From Aplysia californica (Eukaryota; Mollusca; Gastropoda; Aplysiida; Aplysiidae): a stretch of DNA of 64,000 nucleotides. How positions within the stretch are numbered: the first letter of the stretch is position 1; each line of letters starts with the position of its first letter. A model generated the notes under the pieces. It was not told where the DNA came from, searched no databases, and saw nothing but the letters and a program-made list of their open reading frames with translations. A program made the translations under genes and the position numbers. Below are positions 21,484 through 33,503 of this stretch, piece after piece. Location of the stretch: contig NW_004797799.1 in NCBI RefSeq assembly GCF_000002075.1, positions 299,250 through 363,249 of the forward strand. The letters run 5' to 3'.

Positions 21484-23494
21484 CTGTGGGGGTGGTGGGC
21501 TACGAAACTGTTATTTAAAGCAGATGCTTCAAACTTGGGATCTACTCTTGGTTTTCCAAGCTGTGATTTTTTAAAAGATGCTTAGTTGACATATCTTGTG
21601 AAAGCTATATTGACAGTGTTTCTACTTACAATGCTAGATAGTCATCCTAAAAAATAATGAACTCCTCGTTGATTACTAGATGTTAATCATACAGCCCAGT
21701 CGGCTTCACCTTGATCACAAGATTTAATGTCAGTGGTAGGACTTCAGGGTGGTTGGGTCCAACACTCAGATCATAAAGTTCTGTAAAAACTGTTTTCAGA
21801 CTCAATATGCTGACAATTCGTGGTAGGCTACCATGACCTCACCCTCCCTATATTTTTGTAGTTAGTCAAAATTTCTTGGGATGTTGTATTTATTTGCTTG
21901 TGCACAAAGAATGCCGTATTTGGCTCCCAGGAGAAAGTTTCCGACCTGTGATGTAATGTGGTTACGAAATGATGAAAGGTCTTTGTTCTTTGTTTTCATT
22001 TTTGCTTCCACTGTTTTGTACTCACCTTGACTCTTTCATGTGCAGAGAGGCCTTTTGTATTACTGGGTTCTCATGTTTTTTTCTCCTGAGTGGACTCTTT
22101 GGTTGTCACTAGTCCACTTATCTTATGCTGGTGAAAAAAACCCAACCAGCCACAGGTATCAGACAAATTTGCTTGAATGCCTGAACAAGGGAGCGATTTA
22201 CTTTTAATTAGAAAAGTCATTGGATTAGCCTTGGTGCTGCATAAACCGCTGTGTTCTAAGACTCATAGTACTTTATTTATGATACTTTGCTCCTAAGCTC
22301 AGGTCTGTGCTAAATGTAGAAAGTGGGAAAAGACGTGAACTCTCTTGATTTGATTTGTGTGTTTGTGCTTTTGCATTTTTAGTCTACGCAAATGTTTTTC
22401 TGGGCAGAGAAAATTGAGAGTGGATCAGACTTAAGCTGTTTCTGTACTGTACTAGTTCTTTGTGAACATTAATGTGGAGGTACGTTTTGCTTACTGAATA
22501 ATTTATGGTCTACGTTTATCCTGTAGGTGACAACATGAACGCTAATGATGTCATAATTGTTCATCTGTGTTGAGTTGAAGACCACCGCTCTGTTTGCTCA
22601 CCTTTCTTCTGATGAAGGAGAGGAAGTCATTATGTCAATTTGTCATTCTCTCCAGTTTATGTGTGTGTTCATATCTGCCTCTTTGTTTTTTGTAAATTGT
22701 AGTGTATGGTCTATGGTCGCGACTGAAATGTTTAAATTGTACATGTGTCTGCTCTCTAAAAAACCTCTGTGTTGATTTTGCTCGTACTCAAAGGATGCCA
22801 GCTGGAAGCTTTATGCATTGCATTCATTTGTTTATGCACGATAGAAGATGGTTGAAAGTCTTGTTGTATTTGGGACTTTTATCTCGACTTAGCATGTCTC
22901 TTTGCCCGCAAACGATAAATTGTTGGAACTTAACGATAGTGCATGGGTATGTTTTCCCTGTTTTGATTTCCCGAGTCAGGATGAAAGGAATCTGAGTTTC
23001 AGACAGACATACTTACAGACAAGCATGTTGGTTTATGTTGAATATTTCTAGGACAAAGACTTATGGTTTCTGTTTCTGCAGTGTTTTGAAATATGTCCCT
23101 TCTTCTAAAAATGAAAGGCACCAATAGTTCAGTGGCAATAGCTCTGCAATGAAAGAGTTGTTAAATTTGTTTAGCCATGTTGCTTATCATAAGAATCATT
23201 TAGGAAATTGGCTGGTATGCTTTTCAGTCTAGGCCTACACTTGTTTAATTGTGAACGTTTATATATATTGTTTAGTCCAGTACTTGTTTCCTTTCATGCT
23301 TTATATAAATTCAGTTTAAAAACACCTGTCTGAGATGAATGGTCCCCTCCCCTTGACGAACGTGAAGGCAGACTTTGTCATAATTGTTTGTTTTGTTGTG
23401 TTACAATATTATGCTGAGATTGTTTGAACATCAGGTATTCTTGCTTGTACTATGACTTAGACAATAGTGTCGTTGTGATCGTGTTTGTTGTTAT

Positions 23495-23859
23495 AATTGC
23501 ATGATTTTTATTATTACTTTTATTGTTACTGTTATTTTTATTATTACATATTAGAGTTTTTATTCTTTTTACTATCATCATCATCATTATTGTTATTATT
23601 GTTGCTAGTATTATTGTTATTATTATTATTATATTTTATTATTATTATTATTATTTTTATTATTTACCGTTGTTATAGTTCTGATTATGATTACATTATT
23701 TATCTTCACCACCCTAGCATTCATTACATTTGTATGGTTTTATTTTTTGGGGGCTATTACAATTTTAATATTTTGATGATGGTGATGATGATAATGATGA
23801 TGATGATAATTATTATCTTAATCTTCAATATCGTCATCTTAATCATCCTCACTATTTTC

Positions 23860-23911
<52 letters not shown>

Positions 23912-24000
23912 ATTATAAAATGTATAATGATTTCATTGAATTTATTGCTATTAAGTATAATTATTGTCATCATCATCATCATCATCATAGCTGCCTGTGA
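23495..24000. repeat. (ATT)n / (ATG)n microsatellite cluster
   Basis: Interrupted ATT repeats (23500-23670), a GATGAT patch (23775-23825), a pure ATT run (23860-23910) and a CATCAT patch (23968-23990). The Tyr/Ile-rich ORFs here are artefacts. Confidence 0.95.
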
Positions 24001-24620
24001 GGGGCTGGAGACAGGAGACATGTCTTTGACTTTGACTCTTGGTTGCTGCTTGGCCAACCTTTTTGTGATGACCTCGACTCTATTTTTGTGATCTGTGATG
24101 GGCCTGTTGTGTGAACTCTGCCGCTGGGCTACTCTCAGGCATCACTGTCAGGTCTCTCGCAGCATTTTGTGATTCATTGTTGGTGTGCTGTCTGTCCGTT
24201 GTTGCCTGTGGCGTGCTCACTAACACATTGTTGTTGACTGTTTTTGTGGGGGATTCTCTCTCCTTTCCAAATGTCTTGAGCTGACTGATTCAGAAGTGTT
24301 TCTTATCTCGTTCCTTGCCTTGCGTCAGTCTGTCTGTTCATCAAACTCTGAATATTGATTTTGTGCTCATCATACCTCATGGTGTAGAAAGATGTTTGGG
24401 TGGTGAAAAGTTATTTTCAAATTTATAATAATTTGTCTTGGGCTTAATGTCGGTATACTTTCCTGTTTGAGAAAGATGTTGGAGGCTACATTCCCATCAC
24501 CATTTGGCCACCTGCATGCTCGACAGTTACATGGGATTATGTAACTCAGGGATTTTCAAGCTGGAAGTGCATACCAGCCTTTCAGTTTCAGATGCACTAA
24601 GCTCACAATAGTGATCATTT
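24001..24620. other. Noncoding, no feature seen
   Basis: T-rich and G-rich on the + strand. Nothing recognised. Confidence 0.4.
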
Positions 24621-24621
24621 A

Positions 24622-24815
24622 TTTTATTGCAGCTTCCTAATCTGTGGTACGGTACCAGTTGCATATAAGCTTGAGAAATGTTTTGTTGAAATTCAAATGT
24701 TAAAAATATTGGAAATAAAAAAAGCAAGAAAAGATACATGTATTACATAATGGGGGTGCAATTCTTAAAACAATGCTTTCCTAGGCTTAAAATAGTTGAA
24801 CAGCTTGATGAACAT
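24622..24815. repeat. Dispersed repeat, copy lacking the 2.3-kb insertion
   Basis: It aligns with the two halves found at 28845-28956 and 31310-31345: CTTCCTAATCTGTGGTA, then AATAAAAAAAGCAAGAAAAG, then on the other side TTTCCTAGGCTTAAAATAG and ACAGCTT. Here the halves are separated by only ~45 bp, so it acts as an empty-site paralog. Confidence 0.65.
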
Positions 24816-25049
24816 TTATACTTTTCCGGAGCAAAGGCGATTCAAGCTCAGTACAGATGTGACGCACTCTGGATAGGTAGTATGACTTGTGTAGTTATAA
24901 TTGTTTGATTCAAAGTAGAAATAGACTGTACCTAGGAATTTAGTATTAAGTATCATCACAGAGACCAGCTTCGAACTGAAGAAAATGAAAAAATATAATA
25001 GCCTCCATTATTTCTTTTTCTCCACTTTATCTTAGAGGTAAGTTAGGAT

Positions 25050-25225
25050 AAAATCAGTGCCTGTGGTGTAGCAGTTAAACGCTTTGCCATCATTTGCAGA
25101 AGATTTGAGTGGGTAATTTCTATCAAGTATCTTGGTCTTTCTGCTTTGATGTTGTATCGCTCTCATCCTGGGTTGACCCTGAAGGTTAAAGTCTGCCACC
25201 TAAATGGTCTAAATTGTTTTGGATC
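25050..25225 (+). mobile_element. Possible tRNA-SINE-like remnant
   Basis: GTGCCTGTGGTGTAGCAG resembles a tRNA A-box region, with a weak B-box-like GATTTGAGTGGG 50 bp on, then TATCGCTCTCATCCTGGG. Strongly decayed. Confidence 0.3.
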
Positions 25226-25294
25226 ATAAAATGCTTATAGTGTGAAAAAAAAGATATATATATATATAGTGTCTTTTGTATCACCCTGTGCTGT

Positions 25295-25440
25295 ATTCAT
25301 GCTGGTCAGAGGAATAAATCATTGGCAGCCTGACTCTGTGTGCCAGCGGATGGTCTGTGTTTGAGACTGCCTCCTGTCTGTATGGTTGTGGCTCTGAGGG
25401 AGGTTGGAGGGAGACAGAGTCTGACCTTGGATTTATGTAT
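25295..25440 (-). other. Possible exon-like island, unassigned
   Basis: The - strand has a long pyrimidine tract ending ACCATACAG, after which two frames stay open for 23 and 32 codons (TGGSLKHRPSAGTQSQAAND or QEAVSNTDHPLAHRVRLPMI). No partner exon or homology is seen. Confidence 0.15.
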
Positions 25441-28400
25441 GTGTAGATTATTACTCGTATTACTTTTCTGAAGTATTTTGCAGTTTTCCTCATTTACCCC
25501 TCATTTGTAATTGACAACTCTGGTGAATAGTGTAGTGGCTAGTTTTGACGTTTGATTGGGCAGGGTAGAAATGTTTGACATTTGTGGATGACATCTGTTA
25601 TTTCTGTTGTTTTCACTGAAAGAAGGTTAGAAGAATAGTAACAGTTCTCAGCATTTGTTTTCTGTTTATGCAATTTCGTAAATTTTTTGTTATTTTTCTC
25701 AAAATTCCAGTGTCATTTCTAGAATACATAAAACATGATGCTCATGGTTACAGGGGATATTTAATGAAGGAGGCTGCAAGAGGAAGGTTTTAGTCTTGGG
25801 TCTGATCTATGTTATGTAGCTATCGTAGTGGGGATCATCAGCCCTCTTTCTTCTAATACCTCCTGACCTGCTGTCTAGAGACGGTCTCAGTAAATAGTTT
25901 CCTACCTGGGATCTGGCACAAAGGGGTGCCAAAAATTGTAAATTTTGTTGTCTATGGAAATAGGACATTTTTTTGTGAAATGCGAGACTCTTGAATCAAG
26001 GGAGATTTGAAATTCTGCAGAGTGGTTCAGTGAATACTAGAAAGAGCTACATGTGTGCATTTATTTTAATGTTTCTAATTACAATTGTCAGTATAGGTCG
26101 GCATTAATAAAATTAACTAAAACTAAAAGATGAACACGATTCTATGGGTTAATGTCTGAGACCATGTGGAGCGAGATAGTACAAGGGTAGGAAAAAAACA
26201 ACTAAAAGATCGCCATCTGTCGATGATTGTATTGTAGACCCCCACCTGTTTTCTTATACTACAACAGCATTGCCTTCTGTTGTCCCCATCTCCAAACCTT
26301 GTTTGCTAACTGACACTTTTATTTTTTATTCTCCTGCCGTATTCTTTGCTCATTCATTTGTGTCAGTTTTGAAGTAGTATGCACAGATTGAACCAAATGA
26401 CAAGAAACACTGAAGTGATGGTTACTTGGGGTGATATTTTGTTTGTTTTGGTGTATGGAAATCTGCTTTCTTGGCTCATGTCAATTAAAATGCAGTCAGT
26501 TACTGAGTTAGTGAATATCATTCCCATTACATCAAATTTTCTTCTTTACTGTTACGTATATTTCTGTATGGTTCGGAGGAGATGTTTGAAACCTGGTCTT
26601 TGTCTAGTCAGAACGAATGAAAAATATCCTTCTCCTGAGCAGACATGTTGCCATGACAACCCTTGCTGCATTCATAATGTCATCAAAACTTTGGGGTCAC
26701 ATTCAGTCTCTGAAGATTAGCGTAAAACCTTGTAAAGCCAATTATCTCATTAGATCTGAAGAGGAAAAGTGTACATGCAGCTGACGGAATACACTGTATT
26801 TTCCTGAAGCTAGCTTGTACAGATATTTTATTAAGATTAGATTAGTAAAAATGTAATTTTATGAGTTGTGTCCTCAGATTACAAAATTCTTAAATTGCAG
26901 GTATAGTCCTAGGTCGATGATATGAAGGATTTGACTTTTGATAAAATTGGCTTTGCAGAAAGACGGCTGCCCATATTTTTGTGCACAGAGGTTGTTATCT
27001 CTGTCTTCTGGCTTAGGTTTCATAGTTTCGTTTCATCAAAATGTTCACTTTTAGCATTTCAGGTGTTTCCTTGTCCATCGCAGTAATTGGGTGCTTTCAC
27101 CCTGTCATATTTGTATGTAATGGGTCAATTCTACGCAACACTGTTGTAGTTTTTTTCCACAGAAGAATCATCATGTTTGCAAAAATGTCAAATTTCTTGC
27201 ATTGTTGTTCCCTTTTGAATGTGATCCTGCTCCTCTAACCGCAGAGGAAACGAACTTTGCTGCAATTGCTGTATTTTTAATACTAGTGTAATCATTGAAA
27301 ATAAAAAAATCACATTTCTGTCATTGTCAGGGGTAAACAAATCCAAAGTAAAAGAAAAAAGGACTTTATAATTGCAATATCTTAAAACAACAGTGGGAAT
27401 AGAAGATACCTATAGATTATTACAACTGTTTGGATGATTTTTCACATGTTTGATAATACCCAGAAAATGTGCTAACTTTTTGGAAATGGTAGCTTTACTA
27501 AAAGAAACTCTTGTTGTATGTATCATTTAATTGAAAAAGGCATCGAATACTTTCTTCTACCTGACAGTGTGTAAAAACCTGCATTCCTGTCTGTCTAGAG
27601 AATACACAACCGTGCAGGCCGTGGTTACACATGAGCAATCTTTACAGGGAGACAGTTTGCGTGGCAAGGGACGACCAAAGTTTTATTCTAATTTTATGAG
27701 TTGTTAGTTGCGTGTGTTGGATGAAAGTTACAACTGTCTTGCTCACTTGTTGTGCTGCGTACATTTGATTGTTTTTGTATGTTTGTACAGTTTTTAGAAC
27801 TATACCATATGTTGGAGAAACGGATGCTTCAGATTGCTGAGATTGATGCTAACATGTTCATGGTTTGTTTTGTAGATCGATCATGCTAATTTATTTCATC
27901 CACAGTCACATGACAGTGGACAGGAAAAACATTCAGAGGAGATACCCCCCCCCCCCCACCCCTCCCTCAACCCATACCTGGTGCCCAACTGGCCCCTTTC
28001 TCCCCCCTTCCCCCCAAGTACTACATCATAACGATAAAATAATTAAATGAAAAAAAAAAAGTTTACAGTGATTTTATTTAATCTTCCTTTTTCGGAAAGT
28101 TCCCCCGGACGTGAGGAAAGTGGGGGGAAAATTGAGTAAATAAAATACTTGAAACAAGCACTGCTTTGTTTGTGTGGTTCTGTATAGCTTTGTTTGATGT
28201 GTTGTCTTTAGTTTTTAATATTATCACCACATTCTAGCATGCATGCACCTACTGAAACACGCACATAGCCTACAGATTTATTTTTGTTTTGTTTTACGAG
28301 TAAGGTTTTACGGTGCTTGCAACTCAACAGATTTTCAAGTCCTGAATTTTTTCTTATACATGTATAGTGTATATTGTTTGTATTTAGAATATATATAGCA

Positions 28401-28844
28401 AAATTCGTACATATAATGAAAAGATTTCCGTGTCTCGACGATTTCACTGCGTGCGTGCAAGGCTGTATAGTATAAACTTTTCACCCAATATAGTGACCTG
28501 CAATAGGGCCCATGAGCTCAACATGGAATCTGATTCACTAAATCCAAATAGTTTTTCCACCAGGCATGTCTCAAAGGCCAATATATGAATTTAATCGAGA
28601 AGTATCTGACGGTAATGAATTCTTCACACGCTGCTGCTCCTCTTCACTCAAACTCAAACAAACCAAAAACACTTTTCACCCTTAAAGTAATAAGGTTTTG
28701 ATCACTTAGAATCTGAGATGTGAAACTAATGCAAATTGCCTATGATGTTTTGACACAGTCAACTTGACTATGGAAAAGAGGGAGTTCATTCAGTTGCTAT
28801 ATCGTTGGCCAGCTGTTCAAAAGTACTAAGCCCAAAATTTTCAA
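25441..28844. other. Noncoding, T-rich on the + strand until about 28 kb
   Basis: No gene supported. A C-rich homopolymer patch lies at 27945-28017. A degenerate family A tail at 28293-28335 (TTTTACGGTGCTTGCAACTC) is on the - strand. The strand composition bias weakens here and inverts further on. Confidence 0.5.
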
Positions 28845-28956
28845 TTTTAAAATTTATTGCAATTTCTTAATCTGCGGTATCGGTTGCATGTGTTCGAGCA
28901 ACATTTTACTGAAATTTAAATTTAAAATTTTGAATAAAAAAAGCAAGAAAAGATAT
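28845..28956. repeat. Left half of the dispersed repeat interrupted by a transposon
   Basis: Matches 24622-24740, ending AATAAAAAAAGCAAGAAAAG. The matching right half resumes at about 31310. Confidence 0.6.
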
Positions 28957-31293
28957 ATATTCCCTAGCCGCATGATTCAATCGCCTGAGTGCCAAGAGAC
29001 AAATATATCAGGAGAAGCAAAAAACTGTTTCATTTCTTTATGCTCGTACTTATGAATCTGAAATTCAGATATATGATATGATACGAACTAGGACGATGGT
29101 CTGTAACTAAATATATAAGAAAAGCTTTTTTACATAAGTTACTGGGCATAAGCGGTTTACACCTACCAAAATCTGCGTGATTCAACCGCCTAAGTGACAG
29201 TATGACGGCATTTAGAGGCGTTTGAATCACGTTAATCTACGCCACTTGACGAGCACCAATGGTCGGCTGGGCGTCTGAGTTATTGACAAAAGCAAATCAC
29301 AATAGTTTTAAGAGTACTTATAAAGTTAAGGGTAATTATTTTAGTTATTTAATTGGGTCTTCTGGGGCAGGACTGTTTTTGGCCTCATGGAGTTGGTAAT
29401 TAAGACCATTCATCTGAACGTTCAATTTGTACTGGATGTTTTAGTTCAGTGTGTATCAAAGGCAACGAACGTTTGTGACAATGGGGTCATTTTTGTTTCA
29501 GCCAGGATTGAATGATCAAGAAATCGAACATCAAAAAGGGGGGGCGGGGGGAGTATTGTCTTGCTCTCTTAAAAACGTTCAAGATTATCCATAAGCACAT
29601 AGACCATGTCGTTTTTCATAGACCTTTTGATTACACTGTGTGTGCTGTCCACTTTCATTTGCGTTTGTTCTTTTTCAAGGTATTTGAGTGAAATAGTTTT
29701 GTCCTATCTAGTACAAATGTCGCTGATTGCATTTGACAAGAAAGCATTGTGGTCTGATAAGTACAACTATCACTGTATATGATCAATGTTGCATTTATTG
29801 TGAGTAGGCTCCTCTAGGACGTCATTGACACAAGAAGAGAATTCATAGGCAATCAATGGTCCTTCTCCTTCATGACAAACGTGACACTTCACATCTTTGG
29901 ATACCAAATTTTAAAGAATATAGACTGCTAATTTGGTTTTGACATGATATAGATAATGCAGCAGATGCGTTCAACACCGTACTAACAAATCCGCTTCCAA
30001 GTCCATGCACACTAAGACATTATCTGGTCCCATCCACTGGGTTTTATGCAAGCTTCTAGTCAGATTCTGTCTCCTATTTTGCATACTTCACATTGATCAT
30101 TCCAACATGCAACAATAGATAGCTCTTTTTTACTGTCTAAAGTCGTCTGGGACAATGTGTGACTCTTCACGTTTTCTTTGGTACTCCCAATAAAAGCCTC
30201 CAAGGCTTTGAAAGTGTTGGTCAAGATAGATTTTGCCTGTATTCTGTCTGTAGTAATAGAAAAGCAATGTGGTCACGCTTGTCAAAGAATTACTTGTCAC
30301 AAAATTGCTTGTCCTCCTCCGTTCTCTGGTAATATGACAATCGTGGAGCTCCCATCTACAAGTCATGTAAACAGCCTTTGCAACAGTCATGAATAACTAC
30401 TGTATGAGGGCAGTTGTATACAAACTCATTGTTTTGCATACAGGCAGAATGTCATGGGAGATTTGTTTCAAATTGAAGTGTAGAGCTGGAGAGTGGAAGC
30501 TGAAAGTTGAAGAGAGAGTTTTCGGGGCGCATATGTTTATGAGTTGCTTTTTTTTTTTGAGTGACAAATTAAGCATCATCTACCTGGCATTGATTGAACT
30601 AATCAATGATTCAAGAATGGTACATGACAGATATAGCAAGAGGTGCACACTTAAAGTAAATTAAGAAACACAAAAAGTCGCGATAAAAATATTTTCCAAT
30701 AGTTGTACAGAATGTGAAATAAGCGCCTCTCAGCTGTCAATCAGAGACTTTTAAAAAGATTCATTCGTCAGTAGCTTTCGCCACAATTTACCGACTTTAC
30801 TGATTCAGTATTAATTAACATTATTGGGTGCCATCTTTCCATTTATCAACTACACTACCAAACCTAGTGATAGATTACGCAAACCGCCTTGACAAAATAG
30901 TCTGGCTATCGATAGGGTTCGATCTGAGTCGAAGTTAGCAAAGGTTGTTTTGATGTTACCCTCCAGTCTGTTCTGACAAAGGCCACAGTCATGTAGGTCA
31001 CACCAGCTACGTGACAGGTGAACACATCAACAAGCCACAGAATCTGCATGATTCCACCGCCCATTTGCCACCAGGCTGCAAAACTGGCACTTGGGTGGTT
31101 TGAATCACGTGGAAAAAGAGGACTGTGTGACATAGGCGATTGATTTACTGAAGGATTGAAACACTTTGCAGTAATCTTTAAAACTCGGGATTTCAACATA
31201 ATGTGTAATAAGGGTTGTACTAGATAAAGGGATCAAAAAGTGATTTTAGAAAATTTTGGCTCTTAGGCGGTGAATCACGCAGCTAGCGAATAT
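28957..31293 (-). mobile_element. 2.3-kb decayed DNA transposon with subterminal hairpins
   Basis: The left end (ATTCCCTAGCCGCATGATTC, then AATCGCCTGAGTGCC) and the inverted right end (GGCTCTTAGGCGGTGAATCA, then CGCAGCTAGCGAAT) form TIRs of about 35 bp within (TA)n flanks. The TGATTCAACCGCC motif recurs as inverted pairs at 29178-29231 and 31046-31109, about 200 bp from each end. On the - strand, 29780-30390 keeps transposase-like segments: YRQNTGKIYLDQHFQSLGGF, then CHVCHEGEG and SSCVNDVLEEPTHNKCN, then in a shifted frame IYSDSCTYQT. These resemble the invertebrate transposase type with a YSDSC.GQN motif. Several stops and shifts show it is dead. Superfamily not assigned. Confidence 0.7.
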
Positions 31294-31309
31294 ATATATA
31301 TATATACAT

Positions 31310-31350
31310 ATGTTGCTTTCTGGGCTTAGAACAGTAAAACAGCTTTTAAA
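31310..31350. repeat. Right half of the interrupted dispersed repeat
   Basis: TTGCTTTCTGGGCTTAGAAC and ACAGCTTTT match 24768-24805, resuming the repeat after the inserted transposon. Confidence 0.55.
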
Positions 31351-31889
31351 CGATATGTTGCACAATGCTACAGTCCATGTCAGCTCTCAATGTGCTGTGC
31401 TGCCTAAAAATCTGTCTTACAAACATGTTTTTGTCCACTGATTGAAGCAGGCAAGGGGAACAAGTATTGTTATTATGAATCACTTCTACAGTGCTATCGT
31501 TCCTTGTTGTATATTTTTGGGTATAACTTAGCAAAGAACCTGTTTCGAGTAAAAGATTGGGGGGGGGGGGTGGTGTTTGTGTTGACATATATAGCAGCAA
31601 GACGGCACAATGCTGACTAAATTTCTTGGATACTAGCAAAAAAAAAGGCATTTTTAGATCAGATTATAGGAATCAACATTGCCAATTCAACAAGGCAGTG
31701 GATTATTTTAAAAAAGCTATACTGGTGTCAATTTGATGTCATCATAATGTAATGTAGGAGAATTATACAACCCAAGGTTATACTGTGAAAACATTTGAGT
31801 CAATGTGGCCAAACAGATGTGTACAAAAAAGATAGCGTGACCACTCAGCAGAGGATTAAGAAGAATAAGAACCCTATTTCTGTTTTACT

Positions 31890-32247
31890 TTTGTTACGGC
31901 ACGTGCAACACAAGAAGGTCACTTTAGGGTAAAAAATGAGAGGGGTTACGAGAGGGTAACAAATACAAAAACAGGAGGAGAAATAATGATGATAGTTTAG
32001 TTTTAGTAGAGGTTTTACGGCGCTCGTATCTGCATAAGGTCATAAGAGCGCCAGAAGATTAGAGGTGTTACAAGAGAGTAACAAACATAACAAAGAAGAA
32101 GGGGAGATAAGGACGATAGATGCTTGATACGTTTGAAGAAGCAAATCACACCAGAGCACCCGCCAACCACCCACAATGATGATAGATGTTTGATAGGCAA
32201 GAAGGAGTTAACCACACAACAGCACCTGCCAATCACCTACAAACCCT
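31890..32247 (-). mobile_element. Older family A copy, split by a younger one
   Basis: Read on the + strand, the 3' end (TTACGGCACGTGCAACACAA) runs to 31995 and the remainder resumes at 32186 (ATGTTTGATAGGCAAGAAGG, then CACCTGCCAATCACCTAC). Its hairpin arms no longer pair. Confidence 0.8.
31996..32174 (-). mobile_element. Short retroposon family A, 179-bp copy with 11-bp target duplication
   Basis: AATGATGATAG occurs at 31985-31995 and again at 32175-32185, which defines the element exactly. In the sense direction (- strand) it starts GTGGGTGGTTGGCGGGTGCT and ends with hairpin arms GGCGCTC / GAGCGCC, CGTAAAACCTCTACTAAAAC and TAAA. There is no ORF. Length, exact ends and target duplication fit a SINE mobilised by a LINE. 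GGTTTGCTCC near the head is B-box-like, but no clear A box is seen, so a tRNA origin is unproven. Confidence 0.88.
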
Positions 32248-32574
32248 GTTTGGGAGAAAAGAAAAGTTTTCAGCTAAAGAAGCAAGAAGAAAAACCTGTA
32301 GTGTTTTCTTTGTTCAGTAGCACAGTTTTTTTATTAGCAAGTGACAAGAAAATCACAAACATATCACCATTAAGTAGTAGACTTCTCTCTACACTGACAC
32401 AGACATTGGAAATGAGAAGACGCTCAAGATAATATGCACTGATGTATTATATTCAAATTTTTATATATTATTGTCCACTGATATGCACAGATATATAACT
32501 ATAAATAGCACAACTTGTGTGAGGTGAGAGGTAGCGAGAAGACAAAGTTGTGAATTGGCACAGGACACCACAGT

Positions 32575-32930
32575 GAGGGGCCATGGCACACAACAGCACA
32601 GCACAGGACCACTGGGAAACCGACACATCACAATGATACACCATGACACAGGACATTTGACACACCATGACACAAGGATACTTGACACATCACAATGATA
32701 CACCATGACACAGGACATTTGACACACCATGACACAGGACATTTGACACATCACAATGGTTCACCATGACACAGGACATTTGACACATCACAATGGTTCA
32801 CCATGACACAAGGATATTTGACACATCACAATGGTTCACCATGACACAAGGATATTTGAAACACCACAATGGTACACCATGACACAAGGATATTTGACAC
32901 ATCACAATGGTACTGGCACACTATGACAAC
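32575..32930. repeat. ~38-bp minisatellite
   Basis: Tandem units made of CACATCACAATGGTTCAC, CATGACACAAGGATATTTGA and variants with CATGACACAGGACATTTGA; about seven to nine units with a shorter ~23-bp sub-unit at the start. Confidence 0.92.
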
Positions 32931-32982
32931 AAAAATAGCAACACACCACAGAGCAGGACACCAGGACTCCTTTTTTTTTATA

Positions 32983-33318
32983 GTAGAGGGTTTTACGGCG
33001 CTCGCAACTGCATAAGGTCATATGAGCGCCAAGGGGTGAGTGTCAACAGAGAAATCTTTACAGGGAATCAGACTTAGACTGCTCACCTCTCTAGCTTCAA
33101 CAGCACAAGGTCTGCTTCGACTATCAAGGCACCCCAAAATAGCAGGTCACAAGAGAGTGACAAACATACAAAAGAAGTAGAGGAAAATGACAATAGTAAG
33201 GATAAGGAAAGAAAAAGCAGCAGTTCCCTGTTGTAGATCAGGCACAGTTATGAGCGTGACATGAGTCAGCCCATTTACAATTCTACTATACTTGAACGAG
33301 AAATGTCCCCCCTTTGGG
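32983..33318 (-). mobile_element. Long-form retroposon sharing the family A 3' end, copy 1
   Basis: It aligns over ~340 bp with 49148-49497. Only the terminal ~50 bp (TTTTACGGCGCTCGCAACTG, then CATAAGGTCATATGAGCGCC) is shared with the short family. Its own body contains CAACAGAGAAATC, GGGAATCAGACTTA, AGAAAAAGCAGCAGTTCCC and CAGCCCATTTACAATTCTAC. Perfect GGCGCTC / GAGCGCC arms are kept. The far end is not precisely defined. Confidence 0.8.
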
Positions 33319-33427
33319 AATGGCCCAAAGACACTACAGTCAGTGGCACTGCCCCGGGAGGTTACCAGGACTCCGTAGAAATGACACATAATGGAGCAAC
33401 AACAACAACAAACCACACAGTGACTCA

Positions 33428-33503
33428 ACAGCACACCGCTGTACAATGAGTCAACATAACACAGCACACCGCTGTGTACAATGAGTCAACATAACACAGC
33501 ACT
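33428..33503. repeat. Two-unit ~38-bp tandem duplication
   Basis: CAGCACACCGCTGTACAATG followed by AGTCAACATAACA is repeated once almost exactly. Confidence 0.85.

Larger units (their letters stand above)
17363..23490. other. Noncoding, T-rich stretch in the convergent gap
   Basis: No gene can be supported. AATAAA occurs near 17761. Two exon-like islands on the - strand (about 19780-19905 and 21394-21483) are listed separately. On the + strand, a 50-nt segment at 19734-19783 lies between a weak acceptor and a good donor (CAG|GTAAAC) and contains ATGGGCATCCTGTCAG; I could not link it to any other exon. Confidence 0.5.

Noticed and set aside
26379-26720. 113-codon ORF on the + strand
   Set aside because: No recognisable domain, biased T-rich composition and no neighbouring exons; expected by chance in 64 kb.
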